Shown here piece after piece: positions 39,926-50,430 of a stretch of 64,000 nt of DNA. The notes beneath the pieces are model-generated. The model was not told the origin of the DNA. It searched no databases and saw only the letters and a program-made list of their open reading frames with translations. Where the stretch lies: assembly GCA_037576195.1 (NCBI GenBank), contig CM075101.1:17236001-17300000 (forward strand), in the 5' to 3' direction. The stretch is from Phytoseiulus persimilis (taxonomy: Eukaryota > Arthropoda > Arachnida > Mesostigmata > Phytoseiidae). A program made the translations under genes and the position numbers. The first letter of the stretch is position 1, and every line of letters starts with the position of its first letter.

Positions 39926-42599
39926 GACACGTACATAAGCTCGCCCGAATCGATGATGCCAACGCCGCGTTGCGGACAGGTGACTCTTCTCCTCGCGTCA
40001 AGTCAACAGCAGCGAGCTCGAGACTACAACACACCAGTACGTGAGATAGGGAAAAAATGCTTCGCTGACTTGAGCATCATATTATTTCGTTCCAACTACT
40101 GTTCTTCCGTTTCCAAATAATCGATTCTCGTCCGTGGCAGGTTCGATTGTTTTTCTCACTTGACAGCGCATCAGCGAAAGAGGCTGAGTTTGCGCCGAAC
40201 GTTCGCCAATAGTGCCTGTTCTCCCAAGAGGGAACATCTCCGGGAAACTTTGAGTTTCTGCAAATGATCATGCAGGGCTATTCCGAAACCCGGAAGGAAA
40301 GACTCGATGGACAGACTTTCCACGCGCTGCTTTCGTTTCTATGATACGTTAGGTAAATATTGATTTGACTCATCTTGCAGGAAGCCCTCGCATGGGGCGC
40401 TTCTCAGGTCTGAACCACCCGGAAATGCACTATGCGAATCTCGAAGAAAATAGCCTGGAAACGTAGAGTGAATAAGTTTCTTGAACATGTTTATTGGGGC
40501 AAGGCCGTTCCAGGTCCCGATGATTGCCCCTCGGCCAACCGTAATGTCGTATGCGCGCTAGTCGAGGGCTCCCTATATTTGTAATAATTTTGAGTGTAAT
40601 CCCACCCAAGGTATGCCGCTCGATGGGCTTTCAGGACATTCGAGTCTCACACGCTGGACTCGGGCTGGCATGACACGCACGCCGAACGTTCAGCGTCCAA
40701 GGACCCCTCCCAGCAGGTAGATAACGTTCGCAGGTTGGGAGCGCGTCACGATTTTGCGTGCTTCGATGTAGCGCATCCCCGATCGATTCGGATCGGAGAC
40801 CGGCCAGCATCGAAGTATAGTTTGCACGATCCGTTTACATCGTTTCTTTGCACGGAGGTTCCCCCGAATTGTCTAACATCATTGGCTGCTCAGAGAGATG
40901 ATTCCGCTTGCCACAAGACTGAAGAAAATGTGGAGAATTTGACTAATGATCTTGCCAATGGCACCCTCATACGTTGAATGTATAATATCTTCATACTGTC
41001 AGGAATAATCATCAGGAATGTTGACAGCTCTTGTTATTTTGGAGTAGAGAGAGTCTTTTTTATGCCTGCATCGCACAACGGGGCGAAGGATCGTTTGATG
41101 CGCCCCTTCTGGCGCGAGAAGTGGTGATGAAGTTGAAATTTCCACAAAGCCCATAGGCAAGCGACACCTCGAAAGATAGTATCAGAAGACAGCAGACCTT
41201 GATCTTGAGATCTTCAAATGGCCAGCTCTGATCACCGATAACTGAGAAGGATCCAGGTATAGAAACAGACATCGAATTACGAGCGGCGCGGTTCATGGTT
41301 TGCACTATTTGACTTGGTAAAAGTAGAACGGAGGAGTGCCCGCTCTCCTGCTCCCGATATCATGTATATGAGTGGCCCGACTATGACTTTGATTGGTGGA
41401 GCTGCACAGAATTGAGAGATGTAAGATCCTCATATATACATATACTGCGAGACAATGGTAATAAAATGCTCCCAACATGTAAATGTAATATGAATCAGAA
41501 TCACTATCTAATGGGTGCCTTACCAATCCAAACCTGCTAACTCTGTTTGAACACAGCTGAACAGGAGAAATTTGGGATATATCAGGAGTTCGAATCATAT
41601 ACCTTGAGGATTCTTGTTTGCTCGAGGTCGAAGGTTTTTTAGCTGTTTCTCCTAGCCGCGCAAGACCCTGCCGCGCAAGACCCTGCCGCGCAAGACCCTG
41701 CCGCGCAAGGCCCTGCCATCAATCCTCATCCCTCAATCGCTTTCTGGATAAAGCCTGGACTCACGGAGACCGCCTTGCACTTGCGAAGCCTCTCTTCGCT
41801 CGTGGAATATTCTCTTCTCAATGAAAGTTCAACGTCGATCCCGAAGAGGGAGGAATTTCGACCACCATCACAGAAGCGCGTCGGACCATCTAATTGAAGC
41901 GCTGCTGCGGTTGAAGCCGCGTAGACGTTGCACATCTTTGCGAGAGAATCAAGCAGTCTCCGCGACCGCGGATTATTCGGGACTGCTGTGTTCGAGCAAT
42001 CATGATACACCGGATAGCTTCTTAGCACCGAGCAAGCTGGAGGGCTTGGAGGTTCCACGCTCCACGAAGTCGTTCGCCACGGTTTCTTTTGATTCGACGA
42101 TCGATCACGGATCGTTGACCATAATCTCAGGACTCCGTGCCGTTCGAATCTTTGAACAAGAGGAACCAGCGATTATCCGAGGTTCTCGTCCGAGCTTTCC
42201 ACGACATTTATGATGGAGATTGAATGCCCAGAATCACCCATACTCTTTCTGTTGCGAATCAGACCACACACTTCCACACTTGCGTCCGAAATCGATCCAG
42301 GAGGGGCTTTCTTCCATGTGCTCGCGGAACGAAGTGGGTCCCGATCAGCTGATAAGCAGATTCGCTGGTACGGATGATGGAGGCAACTCGTTTTCGGAAC
42401 TTGCATCTCGTCTTCTCCATCTCTATATCGGATTTCACGGTCAACTTATTCTCTCCAGAAGTTTAGAGTCAGATATGAGCCCGTATTGCATCGATCGTGT
42501 TCAGGTATTGGTTGCAATGGCCCCATCAGATCCCGGAGGTGCATTGGCCTCGCCTTCTCACATCGCTCCCTTTCTGATTTGCTCGCTCGAAACGGCATG
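39926..42599. other. Intergenic, no recognised gene
   Basis: Begins with the Argonaute 3' flank. Frames are short and overlapping, with no domains I recognise. It contains the 15-bp tandem repeat at 41656-41715. Confidence 0.45.
41656..41715. repeat. 15-bp tandem repeat, four copies
   Basis: CCGCGCAAGACCCTG repeats four times without interruption; the fourth copy has one A-to-G change. Confidence 0.95.
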
Positions 42600-43635
42600 A
42601 GCGGCCAACTGGTATCTGGGAGATCTGGGAGGAAAAAGCAGAGAAAGTGATCAGACAAATGCACGCCAAGTCACTGTGGAGATTCAACAGATTCGAAGTC
42701 ACAAAGATACAATGGAAAAGCACAGCAGTCCCAGCACTAACGTATGGAAACTCGGTTACAACCATGCCCGCCAAAGTGCGGAAACGGCTCGAAAACCTGC
42801 AACGCGAAGCAGGACGGTGGGCCTTGGGACAACCGAACGCGAACACCGCCGTCGAATTCATAGACGGAGAACTAGGATGGTCACCCTTCGAGGCACGCGA
42901 AACGAAAGCGAAACTCATGTACTCTGCCAGAATAAGCGAAATGAATGAAGCCAGGTGGCCAAAAGCGATCCATACCATGTTGGAGATCACAAATACGGAA
43001 AGCTCATTGAAGAAAAGAATCAACCAAGTTAAGAAACGATTCAAATGCCAGGAATTGAAAGAACTATCAACCAGCGAGTCAAGGATGGGTCTCAAAAGCT
43101 ACAAGAAATATGTGGAAGAGACGCTGAACAACAAGATGGATAAGGAATGGCGAAAGGGTATGTCGGAAAAGAAAACGCTTGACCGATATCGCGATTTCAA
43201 AAAAGCTCGAGGAAATATCGAACACATATATGATAACAGTAGAGGCAGTCGACTGCTCGCGAACGCCAGAGCGGGATGTCTACAGACTAGGAAATACAGG
43301 TCAAGATACATAGACATCGAAGCGATCTGCCAACGGTGCGGAAGGGAGGACGAAACTATGGAGCATGTGCTTCTTGAATGCGAAGAAATCCCAGATGCTG
43401 AGTGTATAATACAGAAAAGATTAGGACTACACGAAGAGAGCACACCAAGAATGATATTCGACACCAAGAGAATACTTGAGAAGTGGGAACGGAAAAACGA
43501 CCCAGACCGTATGTCCGAGAAACAATAATAACCACACCGTCGACCAGCTGAGTCATCGCCCCGTGTTAAGGGTCTTCAGCTATATTTGGAATGAAAATAC
43601 AGCATGAAGATGGTCAATAAACAATCAATCAATCA
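42600..43635 (+). mobile_element. 5'-truncated non-LTR retrotransposon (LINE), 3' end
   Basis: A plus-strand frame of about 300 codons ends at 43528. It lacks the reverse transcriptase catalytic core but carries the segment after it: STAVPALTYGN, KVRKRLENLQREAGRWALG, and near the end a zinc-like motif CQRCGREDETMEHVLLEC, typical of LINE ORF2 C-termini. The coding frame is open, so the copy is fairly young. About 90 bases of 3' UTR follow, ending in AATAAACAATCAATCAATCA, a short-repeat tail as in several LINE clades. The 5' truncation point is near 42600. Confidence 0.85.
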
Positions 43636-43808
43636 TAGAGCTGGAATCCAACATTTCGACTATATACGCTACCTGCGAGGAGCGGGTATCTCTTGGAGGA
43701 GAAGGGAGGGTCTATATTTTCTCGAGAGACTCGTTGGTCCGGGTACTCGCAGCGATCGGATTTTGTAGAGCAGAGTGATCGCTCCCGAGCGCTCAATGAG
43801 CGCTTATA

Positions 43809-44518
43809 ATGCCTACCACACGTGACCGCCGAATAGTTGAGGGAGAACGCTGCCCCTCGGAATACCGCAAGCGATACGCCTCGGAAGTCCCGAAACCGAA
43901 TATTCCACTTCCTGAAAAATTCTCCTGTCAACTTCCGAATATAGAGACCATCCTTAAAACTAGCATGCTCGAGTCGCTGCTCCAGTCCCTTGGAGCAGCG
44001 CAAGGATGACCCCTATCTGCACAATCCAATCGATGGGACCAGACCTCTGCATGAAATGTTGACGGGAACGGGATTTCAGGGTTTAGGAACGCTTTCCTCT
44101 GTTGAGAAAGTCTTACTCGGCGATGCAGATGGGAGTCTCGGATCTCCTGAAAATAGAACAGTTTCACTGAATCGTTCCTTCCCTGGCGGTAAAGCTTTGC
44201 GGGAAGTGTGTTCGAAAAACACAGGAACCCCCGCGCGTGATTGACAGCAAGGACACTCCACCCGCCCACCACGAGGGACCAAGGCTCCAGCGTCTCCTGG
44301 ATGATAATTACCGAAAGGTAGGTTTTGTAACGGTTAGAGATTCTTTATGCGAAGAGCAGATTCAGGAAGCAATACCAGTCAAACGTTCTGAACTTTCGCC
44401 CATGCGGAAAGTCAAACTCAACGTCGTGAGTGCCCATTCGGCGTTTTTGAGAATTCGTGACAACTGGGATTGTTCTCGAGTTTAGCTCCAGGTCAGAGTA
44501 GAAGGACACATCGACTGA
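43809..44518 (+). CDS. Candidate protein-coding exons, unidentified
   Basis: Three plus-strand frames look coding in succession but are not joined by a proven splice chain. The first ends ETILKTSMLESLLQSLG, the second continues one frame on as EQRKDDPYLHNPIDGTRPLH and LHEMLTGTGFQGLG, the third reads EPPRVIDSKDTPPAHHEG and RLQRLLDDNYRK. The third ends at a good donor (GTAGGT, 44318) and joins in phase to an exon at 44486-44518 (acceptor TTTAG) encoding LQVRVEGHID and a stop. The terminal splice is plausible. The shift near 43988 may be a missed intron or a frameshift. I do not recognise the protein; it ends 78 bases before the next gene's ATG. Confidence 0.35.
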
Positions 44519-44595
44519 GCTTCCGCGTTCCTTATCTTGAATACTGAGCCATCCGAAGGGAGTCTGCATGGTCTCCATGCTTCAGTTGAACAAGA

Positions 44596-45116
44596 ATGGC
44601 ACTTCGTGAAGTTTCCGCGATAGCAGTCTTCTCACTTCTGCTCACAGCTGGTATGCTAGCGTTCGTGAGTTTCGTTCCGTAGCGTCGAGTCGTTTCTGAG
44701 AAGACATGTGGTGTTCCTATCTTATATGTTCGCATTTTCCAGGGTCTTCTTACAGATGTCTGCCTGTACCGCAATGCCCGGCTCCGTGTATCCTCGGGAA
44801 TGAAGAGGTGACTGGATGCGAAATGTGTATCTGTAAGCGTGTTCACTTCGCCTAATGCATGGAGCTCCTGTTGCAAAACGTTAACGAGTGTTTCGAGTCC
44901 GCTCAATACACATCCAAACATTATTTCCCAGGTCCGCCCTGTAATCTGTGCTGCCAGGGTTATTGTTATCAGCCGTTCTTCTACAACATTTTCACCACAC
45001 TCAGATGCCCTCTCGGATGTTGCCGCTCATCGAAACCCATGGAAATGAACTGTTGTCGTCAAGGCTTCTGCAGCAAAGCTCATATGTGGTGGCGAACCTT
45101 TTACCCGATGGACTGA
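44596..45116 (+). CDS. Small secreted cysteine-rich protein, antistasin-like
   Basis: Three exons, 44596-44650, 44743-44832 and 44932-45116, join in phase by GT-AG introns to give about 109 residues. The N-terminus MALREVSAIAVFSLLLTAG is a clear signal peptide with cleavage expected near its end. The mature part opens with CLPVPQCPAPC, then VTGCEMCIC, a spacing like antistasin-type inhibitor motifs (C-x-C-x-C-G...GCE-C-C). It continues with further paired cysteines (CNLCCQGYC, CPLGCC, NCCRQGFC). In total about 18 cysteines imply a disulfide-rich extracellular protein. Function is unknown; a protease inhibitor or a venom/saliva-like secreted peptide is possible from the fold type alone. An alternative exon 1 donor at GTGAG (about 44663) gives the wrong phase. 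Confidence 0.7.
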
Positions 45117-46134
45117 CACCCCACAGACACATGTGGTCTCGTGACACGAGTGAAGAAACGCCGGCTCCACACTGCTCACGGACGTTCGACGACGACACGG
45201 GAATCATTTTTTCACCTAGGTCTTCCAGCCTGCGTGGTTCGCGGGCTCAATCAAAGGAATAAATGCCATGGATTTCGCTCCCAAAGGGCACGTCGGAGAT
45301 TCCACGCCGGCTTCTTCCTGTTTTTCCTTTGAAAGGGTGAAGCCCAGACTATGCCAACTGTATCGAAATCGAAATTGTTCATCTACGCAGGCTTGACCTC
45401 CGTTTCGCTGCGTAGCGTCGGAACAATTGCGGTGCATAGGCTGGTGAATTTTCGATACCGGAAACGATTCGTTTCCGGAGCTCACTCGGTTCAACGGTGA
45501 AGAAATACGCCATTCAGCCAATAAGGTGACACGATCGAGCTTATCTCTCTCAGCTGATCAAGGCCGATCCATCGGAAGTCATCGGACGAGGCGCTAGAGT
45601 CGAATGGTCCTCCGATATTATCGAGGGTTAGAGGATCGGACGTTTCTCAAAGCAAACCGAAACAGGCGATTATAGAGCGCAAGACAGATGAAAAAATGAG
45701 CATTCATTTGGATGCGATAAAACTCCGACCATACGTTCCGAGGTGGATGCAATAATGAATGAGGGTCTCTGGGGCTGCGGGAACGATTTGCTCAAACGAT
45801 AGTTTCCAATCAGGAGCGAAAGCAGGATACGCCGCGATTCAAGAAGCCGCGCGCTCGATTCTCCTTGTTGTTGTCACTGCAGCCGACATAATATTTACGA
45901 AGTAGAGCCGCGAAAAGTGGGATTAGAGTTCCAAGAGTAGCAGGGTGAGTATCGGACGCCAGAGTGCATTCGATGCTCGTGCAATCGTACTCAGTCTTTC
46001 CCAGACTCAGTATCGATCGATAGCTTCACACTTGCTGGCTTTCTGCGCATATATTACCGAAGCACGCCGGAACCTCCACTCGGATTCTCGAGGAATGACC
46101 ATATTAGGAACGCATCCTTGAGGAACGAGACTAA
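45117..46134. other. Intergenic, nothing recognised
   Basis: Short overlapping frames only. The final 100 bases lead into the open frame of the next candidate gene and may contain its 5' exon. Confidence 0.45.
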
Positions 46135-46221
46135 CCCCGCGACATCTTCATTATCCGGTGGAACAGTCGACGAGTCGAACATTCGAGCAAATCGGTGGGT
46201 TCGAGTAAACGTGCTCCGAAG

Positions 46222-46856
46222 ATGCTTGCGGAGAAGAAGCGCCAGAGCGGAGAATCAAAGACTCGAAGATCGAGAGATGAATCTCGCGCCTATACGCCAG
46301 AATCAAAGCACAAAAAGTCACATGACGCACGGTTCACACCTCGAGAGTCCAATTCTGCAAGGAAAGACGAGGACTCTGTTGACACTGCTGCATTGGAGCC
46401 GTTCCCAGATATCGGGGAGGATGTGGCACAGCTTGAGGAAAGATCGGAGGATTTGTTCCGAGCTCGGAATACCAAGCGAGCGACTCGGCTGTCTCCGTTC
46501 AAGAGAGAACCTGTGATCGAGCACTGTCCCGAATCTCCGGTTCTTGTCGATAAAGGTGATAGAAGTCTTGAAGGACTCTGTGAGATCATAGCTCCAGGAG
46601 CAGCATGCACGTTGAAAGGTGTTCCGATCCGCACGCGACCGGTGATAAACGCAGCAGAGCTCCATCGGCTCTTTGAAGAAATCAACATGGGCCACCTGCC
46701 TCGGTGAGTATAGCCAGCGAAACTGATAGTCAAAAACTCGATTCATTTAGGCGGCGCGTCCATAGTTTTACGGTGCAAAACATGAAGATGGAGATGATTC
46801 GCGCGAAATTTCTGCTGACCGCCGCTGGAGTCGCGGACTCTGCGATTGCGATCTAA
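46222..46856 (+). CDS. Unidentified charged protein, two exons
   Basis: Exon 1 (from the first in-frame ATG, 46222, to 46703) joins exon 2 (46751-46856) across a 47-bp intron with GTGAGT and TTTAG borders; phase agrees and a stop follows, about 195 residues. The N-terminal half is lysine/arginine/serine-rich and likely disordered and nuclear (AEKKRQSGESKTRRSRDESR). The C-terminal half is more ordered: PVINAAELHRLFEEINMGHL, then HSFTVQNMKMEMIRAKFLL. The frame is open back to 46135, so an upstream exon could add residues. I do not recognise the family. The clean splice and distinct composition argue that it is real. Confidence 0.5.
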
Positions 46857-47927
46857 TGCTCGGAAGCATGGCTCTCCGTTTCCAGGAGTCAGACAAAGTT
46901 CGTTGTTTGGTACCAGAAGACCTCCGGGGGCGTTTTCCTCAAAGAAGAGGTAAACTCCGTGCACCAGACGCTCAAATCAGCCTATTTTCTTCTCAAGTCG
47001 GGAACAGTGCTCAAATTCAATCGAGCAACATGAGAGAGCAGCCGGATAGCGACTTACGGGAGGGCAGTCCAGGGGGACCCTCCACGGCGTCAGGAAAAAA
47101 TATGTTAATTCGTAAGCATGAGCTCAAACTTATTCATCCAGCGGATGATTATGTGGAAGAAGGAGGTTCATCCGGACCCGTTCCAATGCTGGGGAACGCG
47201 TGAGTTTCCTCAGCAGTGTATCTAATAATCGGAATAAATGGTTACCGTTATAAAAGCTCAAGGAAAGAGATGCGCTCTGAACGTCTCGGCGGGATGCCTG
47301 AGATATCTTCGTCAGATTTCCAGTTTCGCGTTCGAGGAAATCTCCAAAGCTCATCTCCAGTGCAAATCGTCTAGATCACAGTGGTCCCACGACTGGACCG
47401 CTGTGTTTGTGTAGGGTTCTTCCCAACTCAAGCGCTCAAAATCGCTAAATCGCTTCCAGCAGAGATCTGACATTTCCGACGACCTTCCCCATCTTAAGTG
47501 GGTGATCGAGGTGAAGAGTGAATCGAGTGCTCACTCTGCGTTAGTCACACCGAGGTGATGTGATATTTCTAGAGCTCAGATCTCTCAGTCACCCCAAGGG
47601 AGCAATCCCTGAGTTTGGAACCCCGTCTTTGCCGGATGTCGCTCTTTGGAGACATTTCATAGCGCCCACGAATACTTTGGGCTCGCCAAGCTAAGTTTTT
47701 GTAGCGACCCGTAAGTTTGCACGGCCGCGATGGTGCTCCGCACTGCGGCACCCCTCTTTTAGATGAAAAACAGACCAATGAACTGTTCTGGGAAGTCCCA
47801 TTATTTACAACGCCGATCTATTTACAAGCAATCCAGAGCTCGGAAACTCTCGAGTCTTCATCACAATCCGATGGAAACTCCATACTTGAATGAGCCTCAA
47901 CCATAATCAACAGAGCAACAAGCAAGC
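46857..47927. other. No recognised gene
   Basis: A plus-strand open stretch ending near 47199 (HPADDYVEEGGSSGPVPML) is followed by a possible GTGAGT donor and could be an exon, but I find no partner. The rest to 47927 is the 3' flank of the minus-strand YJU2 gene. Confidence 0.4.
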
Positions 47928-49102
47928 TCACGAATCTTCATCCGAAACGTCGTAAGCTTGAAGGAGACCCAGACCGCTGCAACCGGGCCCGGACTTCGGT
48001 GCAGACTCAGTGGCCAAGCTGCTACTTTGAGGAGACTTCTCGGCTTTCCTTATCCGAACGAGTCCCTTGAGTTTATTCATCTGGGAACTCGACGGCTGCG
48101 GCTGGAGGCTCGCGAGCGGATCGCTCCTCTGAACTTTCGTCAGGCGATTGTTCTCTTCCTCCAAGTCGACGTCTTTCACGCGCTTGATCCGCACACCGTC
48201 AAGTTTCTCGATTCCTTTTTGCTTGAAAATGGCTTCGACCTCGGCCTGAATCTCCTCGTCTTCTCTGAGTTGCCGTTGCTCCGCCGTCTCTCTCTGCTGG
48301 AGCAGGTTTTTGTTCAGCATCCCCTCAAAATCCACGGTGGCCTGACGCTCATTCAGCTCTTTAAGTTCCTCCAGCGCCTCGATCTTCTCCATGTCCAGGA
48401 GGGACTGCGCGGTTCGCTTCTCCAACATCTTCATTGGGTTGGCCTTGTCGTCCTCCTCCTCGGCGACCCGCTGAGCTTCGGCGAGTTTCTCAGCTGTTTG
48501 CAGAGCCTGTCGGGGGGAAATACCGAAGATTTTGTTTAGCATTCTAGTCCACTTTTTGAGGGAGCGAGGGAACGGAATTGGGGATAATGACTCACTGGAG
48601 GTGATTCGCGACCGAACCAACCCGACAATCCCTGCAAAAGTCATCTTTGGGTTCTCTCACCTGGAAATTCCTCGTCGCGCCGTGTTCGAGGTCGTAGTCG
48701 GCTTCCTTGGGATTCGTTTTGAATGTGATTTCAGCGAGGCATCGAGGACACCGAATGTAGAATCGGAAGATCCGTATCCCGAAATATTCTTCGTCTTGTA
48801 CCGTTTCCTTCCTCGCATTGAACTTCTTCCCCTGTGGGACAGGATCAGGAGGAATTTCGTAAGAGAAACTCACATCATGCGGATCCGAGGCTCCACGGGG
48901 ATCTCTGCACGAAAACCAAGTGATACAAAATCAGAGCTCAACTTACCTTATAGATGTACTCCGAGCACGTCGTACATTTCATGTTACACGGAGCCATGAG
49001 CCGAACGACATACTGGCGATCTTTCGCAAGTTTCAGCCGGGGTATTTTCGCCGGATCGAAGTCCGGAGGGAAGTATTTGTTGAGGACTTTTCGTTCCGAC
49101 AT
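47928..49102 (-). CDS. YJU2: Splicing factor YJU2 (CWC16/CCDC94)
   Basis: First-step spliceosome factor that promotes branching. Three exons, 49102-48947, 48831-48661 and 48506-47928, all phase 0, give 301 residues, near the family length. Exon 1 starts [20 protein letters not shown], the family hallmark, and contains [14 protein letters not shown]. Exon 2 has [37 protein letters not shown] and EHGATRNFQ. The two CxxC pairs (KCTTC and RCPRC) form the family zinc site. Exon 3 is a long charged coiled coil ([33 protein letters not shown]) with a C-terminal region rich in serine ending in acidic DVSDEDS. The C-terminal tail is more divergent, as usual. It appears intact. Confidence 0.95.
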
Positions 49103-49899
49103 GGTGGCCCCGGCGAATGGTCTGCCTAGCTAGAGTGTCACCTGAGAACCTCAGATTACCGATCTCCGAGAGCTCCTTTTCCGTAGACCGATGAAACTGA
49201 TCGGGCAGTTCTATTTTCTTGATTATGAGCCTCGCAGACGGCTTAGAGAGGAAGGGGGTTTGGAGGCGCATCGATGGGAGGGGAATCACCACCTGAAGCC
49301 TCAGCTGAAGTCGGCTTCGTGCGCTGGAATCCAGGAACAGAGCGATGGCATTCGAACCAAACGCTGAAATGCGAGCTGATTGGTGGATGATCTCGTCGAA
49401 AAAGAATGCGCCCATCAGATTTGTGGATATGTTTCCATTTCCAATATTCGAAATCATGGCGGGGCTTGTGATGACGGTGATCTTTGTCGAACGCGAAGTA
49501 GACATGAGGGCGGGCAGCGAGTAGGGTTTTCCTGATGATTATCCACAGTAGTCAGAAAATGGTCTGATTCTGGATCGTTTGCGATTGATGGCTGAGAGGA
49601 TGGAGCATCATCTCCTCTTTAATTTGCCTCAGCTTTGCAGCGGCTCAGGAAATGTGATTTCTTTCTCCGAATTGTTTCAAAGCCCGAGAAACGTCTCCAG
49701 TCAACCGATCGAGTTCGTATTGAATTCAGCGGATAGGGGGAAGGATTCCATGAGTCATCCTCCTGTTGACTGCTCCTATTTCCTTGTTAGCACCCCAGAA
49801 ACCAAGTTCCTTCCTGACTTTTCCTCCCGTTGTATAGGGTGCATTCTTGACATCGGAAATTATGATAATACATATTCGTCGGCGTCTAGAAAGAGAGTT
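49103..49899. other. No recognised gene
   Basis: Upstream of YJU2, likely including its promoter. Frames are short and unrecognised. Confidence 0.4.
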
Positions 49900-50430
49900 C
49901 CAACATCGCGATTGGCTTGCGACTGACCGTCTAGATTGGTCCGGTGACCCGCATGATGGCTTCTCGCGTCGATATCCCGGGTCTGAACCCGAGCCGTCCT
50001 CCAGCTCATTCTGCAGCTGTCTGTCGATGATCGCTTCAACCTCCTTTGCCACGGTGTTCGGAAGACATCTCGGTCGCTGAGCATTCCTCTTTCTCTGCTT
50101 TGGGATGGGTATGAGGTTTTCTGTCTCCGATCTTTCGCGTTTAATTCTCTGCTAGATCTGCTCAAAGAGCCCTGTGTAGATGCTGAGCCATCTGACCAGA
50201 AGTGCTTTCGTTGCTTCCGGCGGCACTCCGTCCGGCCCTGGAGCCTTCCCCAATGCGATCCTGTCCGCTGCTGTTGTGAAATCGGCGCCAGCGACCTTGA
50301 GGACTCTCTCCGTGTCGACGACGGGCTCCCGCAGCTCGCCAGGTCTCCGTTTCGGGGAGAGCTGGGATCTTCAGTCTCCTCCGCGGGAGCTCATCCCTGA
50401 CGATCTCGCGCAACACTCTTCATATGTTTT
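49900..50430 (-). mobile_element. Degenerate LINE reverse transcriptase fragment
   Basis: Minus-strand frames contain KAPGPDGVPPEATKALL, the conserved N-terminal reverse transcriptase motif of non-LTR elements, then after a stop LIPIPKQRKRN and LPNTVAKEVEAIIDRQLQNE, matching the next conserved block (RPISLLNTLGKLLEKLI type). The following GSDPGYRRE is a decayed copy of the FGFRxGRST region. The YADD catalytic core is absent. Stops and shifts mark it as a dead relic. It is in the opposite orientation to the LINE at 42.6 kb. Confidence 0.75.

Noticed and set aside
42526-43095. Minus-strand frame of about 190 codons
   Set aside because: Antisense of the LINE C-terminal ORF.
47958-48539. Leucine-rich plus-strand frame of 193 codons
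   Set aside because: Exact antisense of YJU2 exon 3.
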